A model generated the notes under the pieces. The model was not told where the DNA came from. It was given only the letters and a program-made list of their open reading frames with translations, and ran no database searches. Positions 57,501 to 64,000 of a stretch of DNA of 64,000 bases are shown piece by piece (positions within the stretch are counted from its first letter, which is position 1; each line of letters opens with the position of its first letter). The position numbers and the translations under genes are program-made. Origin of the DNA: Lyophyllum atratum (taxonomy: Eukaryota > Basidiomycota > Agaricomycetes > Agaricales > Lyophyllaceae). The stretch lies in NCBI GenBank assembly GCA_014905825.1, contig JACGCN010000001.1, forward strand, positions 2,542,001-2,606,000, given 5' to 3'.

Positions 57501-58297
57501 CGCCGACTGGTGAGCCACATCAGCCAAGTGGTCTGAAATCCTATGTTCTGACAGGCGCTAGGGTTGTCTCTCTTATCTTATGCCACAAGACACCTAGGGC
57601 TCGAGTCAAACAAATTGAAAAACTAGTCGAGATTGCCCAAAAGCTGCGAGCGTTAAACAATTATTCTGCGCTACGGGCATTCGTCGCAGGGATCAACAAT
57701 GCAACGTTCGCGGGTGACGAGACAATGGAACAATTCAAAACCAAGTCCCCGGAACAAGCGAAAAACCTGCAATCGTGGGATGTTTTATTGCAGCATAAAG
57801 GCTCACACCGTGCATATCGTCTCGCTCTGCGGAATTCCAAAGGTGCCTGTATTCCGGCGCTGTGAGTTGTTCGTCGGTCCGACCCTGCCTATTTATGACA
57901 CTGTTTTTCTCAGAGAAGTGCACATGTCTGATCTTATCCGAGCGCACGAAGGAAACGGGGATTTCAACTCCTCTGATTCAGCTAAAATTCATTGGGGAAA
58001 ATTTAATATGATGGGTAAATTCATCTCGAGTACTGCTCAGTGTCAAGCCCAGTGCAGAACCGCCGTCGATTATAATTTCACGGAACGCAAACACATTGCG
58101 GAACTACTCAGGCGACCCGTGATGAATGACCAGGTAAGGTTCCTTCCATATATCGAGACTATCTTGCCAACCTCTATCAGCTGCAAAAATCACGAATAGC
58201 TCCTGTGGAAACAGATGTCGACGATTATCGACCGACTCATCCAGGTGCCGGTCAACCAAGGGATGCAGCTATCTTGCGGAAATTGTTTTTCTGGTGA
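54547..58297 (+). CDS. Ras guanine-nucleotide exchange factor with an N-terminal GTPase-like domain
   Basis: About 1100 residues. Residues 1-265 are disordered and Ser-rich. A P-loop domain follows: VTLIVVGTAGCGKSVAIRKG (Walker A), LHVIEIDVPTEP, NGVIICYDASDRLSF, and LIVLACKSDL in the G4 position; a canonical DxxG switch II is not seen, so nucleotide hydrolysis may be lost. A Ser/Pro linker precedes the RasGEF N-domain (ATLDDLLDKLLFLAVSGD, AYITHFLLTYRRF, HLLEMWIRDYPYDFAV), then the CDC25 domain with FVSGKKDESEPISAFNAVSN, KQIEKLVEIAQKLRALNNYS, ALRAFVAGINNATF and VHMSDLIRAHEGN. The end RDAAILRKLFFW is typical. About ten introns. The frame is unexplained at 55440-55535, between GLSEPTSVPV and VGAIRNQDTP; an indel or unrecognised splice is needed. 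It activates a Ras-family GTPase, partner unknown. Confidence 0.82.
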
Positions 58298-59053
58298 TGT
58301 GTCTTTTTCATTGTATGAACCACATTCGATTGTTGCATGACTCTTCTCTAACACTTCTTTCATCTTCTCTTATGCCGACCTGTCACATTAGTATACCTTT
58401 GCATATATTCCATCAGTCGTTGCTTTCGGCCTTGTACCACCTGCCCCAACAATTTGCTCTGCTTTCTCCTAGCTATCACCAACTGCCTCGATCTTGAGAC
58501 ATCATCAATCACTATCATCAACGTCGGCAACTGCAGCGACATGTACAGCGCACGTCCACAGTTATTCCGCGACCAAAGCCACAAGTCCGGTCTTATGATC
58601 GCCATTGTTACCAATCGTTATGACCACATGCCTATCGACTTCAATCTCCCTTTTCCAACCTACGTCGAAGGTGCCGATGCGTTACGGTCAGGCTTATAGT
58701 AGCCTTTTTCTACGGATACTAATATTTCTTTAATTTTCATCCGGTCACCATGCCCCGAGGAGCCAACTTCGATTGGCTACGTGGCTTATTAAACTCGGTA
58801 ATACGTAGAGTAAAAGGTGTCCCGGATTCCAGGAAGCACTAGGTCGCGAGGGCAACGGTGTCAACATGGTATCAAAAAGCGCTGGCGGGAAGCAGCGGGG
58901 TAAAATTACATAAATAAATATATTATTAGTTACAAGATGAGAAGGTCACGTGATTTTGAATCAAATTTCAAAACTACTCATAATATTTCTATAACACAGA
59001 CTACGCTCAGATTCTGCCCACATCTCCTCTCAGGCTTTCAGCACCAATTCTCC
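58298..59053. promoter_or_regulatory. Intergenic region and DRS1 promoter
   Basis: No gene recognised. A palindromic TCACGTGA lies at 58946-58953, 100 bp before the DRS1 ATG; an A/T-rich stretch precedes it at 58908-58930. An in-frame upstream ATG at 58937 would add 39 residues but is not expected from the family. Confidence 0.45.
58947..58952. promoter_or_regulatory. CACGTG E-box upstream of DRS1
   Basis: CACGTG inside TCACGTGA, about 100 bp before the start codon. Role inferred. Confidence 0.4.
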
Positions 59054-61695
59054 ATGGCCGACTATGTCATGACACTGGACTCCGACTCGGAGGATCACAC
59101 TCTCTCCAATCCCTCCAAAAATGCTAAATCGGAGGACGTTGGTCTGGACCCTGAATTTATTTTTGATGTCTCTGGAGACCCATACATGGATATAATCAGC
59201 CAGACTGCGGAAATGGGAGACTTTGTAAAGAAAGGAACGAAGCCTGTTGGTCTGAAATTTCAAAAAGTACCTTCCCGCACTCATTCACGATTACACTATC
59301 CAGGATCCAATATCTGTTGACGAAATAATAGCCCGGCGTCGACTTACAAACAAACGTAAGCTTGATCACAGAGACGAAGACGAAGGGAGTGGGGACGAGG
59401 AGGAGTCAGGAGCATCAGGGGAAGACTCATCGGACAGCGAAATGGACAGTAGGTTCTCCGACGACAACGACGACGACGACGACCCGTTAGGCTCATCTGA
59501 CGAGAACGATGAGGACCAAATCGAAGGCCACTCGTCTGACGATGACTCTCAACCTGAAACTCAAGCAGAGAAAGATCGCAAAGCTGCATTTTTCGACTCT
59601 GATACTGGTCCCAGTGATGCCCATAGTTCTTTCCTGACTATGAACCTCTCGAGGCCGATCCTCAAGGCCCTTACAACCTTGGGATTTCACAAACCAACTC
59701 CCATTCAGGCTGCTACAGTTCCGATAGCTCTTCTAGGAAAGGACGTCGTTGGAGGGGCAGTTACTGGTTCCGGCAAGACAGCAGCCTTTATAATTCCGAC
59801 TTTGGAGCGCCTCTTGTACCGAGAAAAGGGAAAAAACGCAGCTGCTACTCGGTGTGTTATATTGGTACCTACAAGGGAGTTAGCAGTCCAGTGCTTCGAT
59901 GTCGGCACGAAATTAGCAACTCATACAGATATCCGCTTGTGTCTCATCGTTGGTGCGTGTTTCCTAATATCTCCTTCCCTCATGACTAACCTTACTCAAG
60001 GTGGACTCTCTGTCAAGTCACAAGAAGTCGCTCTACGGTCTCGTCCAGATATTATCATCGCTACGCCAGGTCGTTTAATTGACCATATCCACAACTCCCC
60101 CTCTTTTACACTGGACACCCTTGATGTTCTGGTCCTAGATGAGGCGGACAGGATGCTCTCTGACGGGTTTGCGGACGAACTGGCTGAGATCATCAAGTCA
60201 TGTCCGACGTCTCGCCAGACCATGTTGTTCTCTGCCACTATGACGGATTCTGTGGATGAGCTAGTCAAGATGTCCCTGAACAAGCCAGTTCGACTTTTTG
60301 TCGATCCTAAACGAAGCACTGCGCGGGGTTTGATCCAGGAATTCGTACGAGTCCGCGCAGGAAAGGAATCCGAGCGTTCTGCGCTTCTTGTCACACTCTG
60401 CAAACGAACGTTCAAATCCAATGTTATTGTCTTCCTCCGGAGCAAAAAATTGACGCATCAAATGCGGATAGTATTCAGCCTTCTTGGAATGAAGTGCGAG
60501 GAACTTCATGGTGATCTCTCGCAAGAGCAGGTGGGTCCGATCGGACGCTACTGCTATCGCTGTTATTGACCTTTTGCAGCGTCTGAAAGCCCTACAGCTG
60601 TTCCGAGATGGATCTGTGGATTTTCTAATGGCTACTGATCTCGCATCCCGCGGTTTAGACATCAAGGGTGTCGAGACCGTCATCAATTATGATATGCCTG
60701 GCCAACTAGCTCAATACCTACATCGCGTGGGGAGGACTGCTCGTGCAGGCAAAAAGGGACGGTGCGTGATATTTTGATTCTAATCAGGTGATTGTGTCCG
60801 ATTTTCTCTAGATCTGTCACGCTCGTTGGCGAAGCAGACCGAAAAATGCTTAAAGCCGCTATAAGGCACGGAGCAGGTGAAGACCAAGTCAGGCATCGCA
60901 TCATTCCCGTAGAGATTGTTTCTAAATGGGGGGAGAAATTGGAAGAGCTGAAGGACGACATATCAGCAGTATTGCACGACGAAAAGGAAGAGAAACAGGT
61001 GATTAATCTACGACTTCAGGCGGCAATATTTTCTTACAGCTTATCAGTTTAGAAAAGCGGAAATGGAGCTGAAGAAAGGAGAAAATCTGATTGAACATGA
61101 GGCCGAAATTTATTCGAGGCCCGCAAGAACCTGGTTCCAAACAGGAAAAGAGAAGGCGAATTCTGAAGGTGTGTGTTCATTGACCTCTGGCGACATCCTC
61201 ATTGGTTGACTGCTCCGTCTCCTTTCAAAGCGCTCAGCAAGCAGCAGTACGAAGACGGGTTTGTAACTAGCGCTAAGGCCGAAGGCAAGAAACCTGTCGA
61301 CGGAAACAAGGTGAGAGAATGCTACTCTTGACTACCCCTTGCCTTGCTTATGTCACCCATAGCTCAAGAGGGATAAATTTGCGGGCCTCTCTCGAAGGGC
61401 AAAACGCCGAAAAATGATCATGGAGGAGGATGCAGAAGCAGGCGATGAGAAAGTCCTCAACGCCGCGATTCGATCAGCGAAAAAGTCTACTCGACCAGCA
61501 AAGATTGGTATCCCAGAACAACGACCCTCGAAGACAAAAACAAAAAACAAGCCGAGGAAAGTGACTTCCCGCGTTGGGGGTGCGTTCGATCGTGATGTGG
61601 AACAGAAGGCTGGTCGTCGAGAAGGAGTACGAGCAAAGAAAAATGATGCTATTGGAGGTATGGGCAAGAAGGGTAAGCCTCGGAGAGGGAAGTAG
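59054..61695 (+). CDS. DRS1: DEAD-box RNA helicase DRS1/DDX27, 60S ribosome biogenesis
   Basis: A nucleolar ATP-dependent RNA helicase needed for 27S pre-rRNA processing. About 750 residues. The N-terminus is acidic ([18 protein letters not shown]; Asp/Glu runs at 59370-59560). Helicase motifs in order: Q motif [26 protein letters not shown], Ia VPTRELAVQ, Ib [32 protein letters not shown]-like [33 protein letters not shown] and [14 protein letters not shown]. The DRS1-specific C-terminus has [56 protein letters not shown], and a Lys/Arg-rich end ([13 protein letters not shown]). Seven introns of 43-65 nt, all in frame. The gene is intact. Confidence 0.97.
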
Positions 61696-61854
61696 ATAAA
61701 CTTTAGAAGCAAATAGCACAAAATAACGCGCGGAGGTTGTGCTGCATATGATCACGGTTTTCTCTTTCGGAAATGTCATTGTTAACTTAAACCTTCATCT
61801 CAGGAAGAAGTGCAGTGAGCCGGCAGAGACACTGAAAGTGGAAGTGATCAAGCA

Positions 61855-64000
61855 ATGGAAGCCAATGGACTCTCCCCGCTTGGCGTTCTACATATCCCGT
61901 CGTCCTCGAGATTACTGACATCTGCGTGCTGCCCAGACAAAGATCTTGTCGCCCTCATATCTCGCTTAGGCGGACGAGATAGGCTTAGCCTTTGGAACTA
62001 TAGTCATGGATCTAAAGTCTGGGAAGTCGATGTCGGGGCTGGTGATGAAAATGTGGCTGCAGACATAGTCGGATTGGCATGGAGCCCAGATGGTATGTGG
62101 GAGTACTCCAGCATACACCCTTAACTCATTTCAAGCAGGACAGACTATAGCTGTCGTGCATCACCCGCCACAAGTCACCCTGCATTCACTTCAAGACGGC
62201 ACTAAACTACTTACATTACCGACCGAAGCTCCTGCTCTTAGTTGTCATATAGTTGGTGCATGGTGGTTTCGGGACGAGAGGTCCGTCAGCGCCCATTCGA
62301 TTCCTGACATTTTTAAGAGGAATGATATTGTTGTGAGTCATCTCTATCTACTTTTTGCACGTTCAAACTAATGTCCACTTAGACAGGAACAGCCCACGCC
62401 ATTCTTCGGACATTGCCTCTTCTTGACACTCTACACGAAGATTCACAGAGACTGACGTTGGTACATTGTCTCTGATGACGATTGGTTCTGACAGGCAGCT
62501 TGTAGTGCAACGGACCTTTTTGCTTTCCAAGGCTCACAAACGAAGCCGACTTCCAAGCAACCCTTTCCAAAGGTCATCGAAGAATGGCCGACACTTTCAC
62601 CGGATCCTCTTGGAGCTTCAATCAGTGCCCCGCCGCTTGGTAAATCCGTAGACTCGAGCGGAGGATTAAGAGATGAAGTGGAAGAAAACAACGTCAACAG
62701 CGTCTTGGCTGTTACGGACGACCAAGGCTACCTGCATTGCTTTCTTGATGGGAGCTTTCCGCTTGGCAAAATATCTATAGGCTCAAATCTCTCCGTTCAA
62801 TCACTGTCCAAGGATCCCAAACTGCCCATCTTCTTCGCGCATATATCCACCGTCCACGACCCCAGGACTGCTGCCACATCCCTGGAGCCCGCCATCATCA
62901 ATGTCCCACTGCTAGGCAAGCGGCACCCTCGAGACCTGGCTAAACTTGCCTCAACAGCTCGAGAGTTGATGTGGTACACCATGCGTGTTGTTAAAGAAAT
63001 GCAGGCAACTTGGTTTGGGTCAGAGGCCTTCAGTGGAGCTCGCGATCTCGGGCCAATGTGGGTTCAGGCTTTGGAAGCGAAGCAAAAAGAGCAGTTTGGA
63101 CGTAGGTCGAAGTGTCATTTATCTTCGATACTGATTGTTTTTTCATAGAGGATGAGCCAAGTGCTATTTTGGACCTTACGACACTGCTGGTAACAGGGAG
63201 GGCCACGGATTCGCTTTTGGATTTTTTAGGAAGCGGCGATCAAATGAGCGAACGGGTAAGTTAGGGTTCGTACCTTCGAATATAGCCTTACCCGCACATC
63301 AAGGGTATACAGAAGTGGGAGTCGACCATGACCGAGGCGTTGGCAAAATTACGCGACTACTCTGAGAAGCGTGTTGCGCCGGCTTGTCAACGGTTATACC
63401 TCATACTTGAGGAACTTCAAGGATGGTCGCAGCTGTAGGTTTCTCCTATTTTTATTGAACGAGTATCCGCCAAATCCTTCTTGACTAGGCCTCAATTTAC
63501 CTTTTTTGAGCTATCAGTCTCAGATATCAATTCTTGCCTTGACTTAATAAGTCGGACGATTGTACTCGCTGCCTGGCTGGCGGCCACTGCGCGTCGGGAC
63601 CTCTTTCGATTCCGGGAATTCATAAGTTGGCTTCGTTTTGGTGATTTAACATTATGAAAGTATGAACAGCAGAATAACTGAAAATGCCACCCGCAGAGAC
63701 TTCAGCGGCGAACCCAGCCAACGATAATGCACCACCTCCTCGGCACGATATATTAGAAGTCAACAACTATTTCATTTCAGGGCTTTTGACAAGTTCCATC
63801 GATCAATGGTTCATTGGCCCGGTACCCGAGTTCTCACTCCAAGATATGGGTGTGCCAGGCGGTGATCGTTCCGTCGTGGATGTCTTGGAGCGAGCCCGTA
63901 CCGTGGCCCAAGATCCTACCCAGATGACTTGGATAAACGTGAGTGCAACTACTGGAGTATACTGCCACTTTTTTCCTTGATCAGAAGTCACATTAGAACT
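61855..64000 (+). CDS. APC4: Anaphase-promoting complex subunit 4 (N-terminal part, cut by window edge)
   Basis: APC4 is a scaffold subunit of the APC/C ubiquitin ligase that drives anaphase. The N-terminal WD40 domain is visible: LISRLGGRDRLSLWNY, GLAWSPDGQTIAVVHHPPQV, LHSLQDGTKLLTLP, VLAVTDDQGYLHCFLDGSFP. The helical Anapc4 long domain follows: RHPRDLAKLASTARELMWYT, LLVTGRATDSLLDFLGSG, IQKWESTMTEALAKLRDYSE, VAPACQRLYLILEELQGWSQ, RRDLFRFREFISWLRF, EVNNYFISGLLTSSIDQWFI and VPEFSLQDMGVPGG. Eight introns are inferred. The 63641-63696 intron (56 nt) removes an apparent frame problem and joins WLRF to ETSAANPAND. Exons after 63986 continue beyond the window. The reading is intact as far as seen. 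Confidence 0.9.

Noticed and set aside
63641..63696. Apparent frame shift in APC4 before ETSAANPAND.
   Set aside because: A 56-nt intron from GTGATTTAAC to CCCGCAG, with an AATAACTGA branch region, restores the frame.

Overview
The window is a piece of nuclear genome from a filamentous basidiomycete, most likely an Agaricomycete (mushroom-forming fungus). The genes are eukaryotic and very intron-dense. Introns are mostly 43-65 nt with GT(A/G)NG donors and YAG acceptors. The protein families fit this group: PASK-type kinase, SPP1 with a long N-terminus, PL8 lyases, SRA-YDG protein, MARVEL-like and Ser/Thr-rich membrane proteins, and a RasGEF fused to a GTPase-like domain. There are no bacterial operons, CRISPR arrays, or transposons I can recognise. 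The species cannot be named from what I can see.

Layout. 0-5.5 kb: the start of a membrane acetyltransferase-like gene, a 12-intron dienelactone hydrolase, an unresolved stretch, and a Ser/Thr-rich single-pass membrane protein. 5.8-11.2 kb: translation factor EF-1alpha, a PAS-kinase-type Ser/Thr kinase and ribosomal protein eL32. 11.5-22.8 kb: MEMO1-like protein, TFIIIC-tau55-like histidine phosphatase, Stm1/HABP4-like RGG protein, COMPASS PHD subunit SPP1, LSM1, a tRNA-Ser(UGA), complex I subunit NDUFA5 and mitoribosomal bL32m. 23-26.5 kb: 3-ketoacyl-CoA thiolase and ribosomal protein uS3. 26.6-33 kb: two tandem secreted polysaccharide lyase family 8 genes. 33.7-41 kb: PalI/Rim9-like membrane protein, MPP10, SEC9 and an SRA-YDG protein. 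41.7-49.7 kb: a broken secreted barwin-like gene, an unknown conserved protein, a GPI-type Ser/Thr-rich protein, MYG1, a MARVEL-like protein and an MFS transporter. 49.9-64 kb: ribosomal protein eL15, a GH16 glucanase-like enzyme, a SurE phosphatase, the RasGEF fusion, DEAD-box helicase DRS1 and the start of APC4.

Many genes serve protein synthesis and RNA biology: EF-1alpha, eL32, uS3, eL15, bL32m, Stm1-like, MPP10, DRS1, LSM1. The four cytosolic translation genes share one architecture: a 5'UTR intron whose acceptor lies 6-18 nt before the ATG. Other genes serve the wall or extracellular polysaccharide (PL8 pair, GH16, barwin-like protein, GPI protein).

Two properties stand out. First, several otherwise well-conserved genes carry a one- or two-base reading-frame break, densest between about 11.8 and 30.5 kb, while other genes of equal size are clean. 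This is either an error-prone stretch of assembly or real lesions. Second, four introns appear to be GC-AG introns, each forced by the reading frame. Gene models were made by hand from reading frames and remembered family motifs; no alignments were run. Splice sites are therefore proposals, and gene spans run from start to stop codon including introns.
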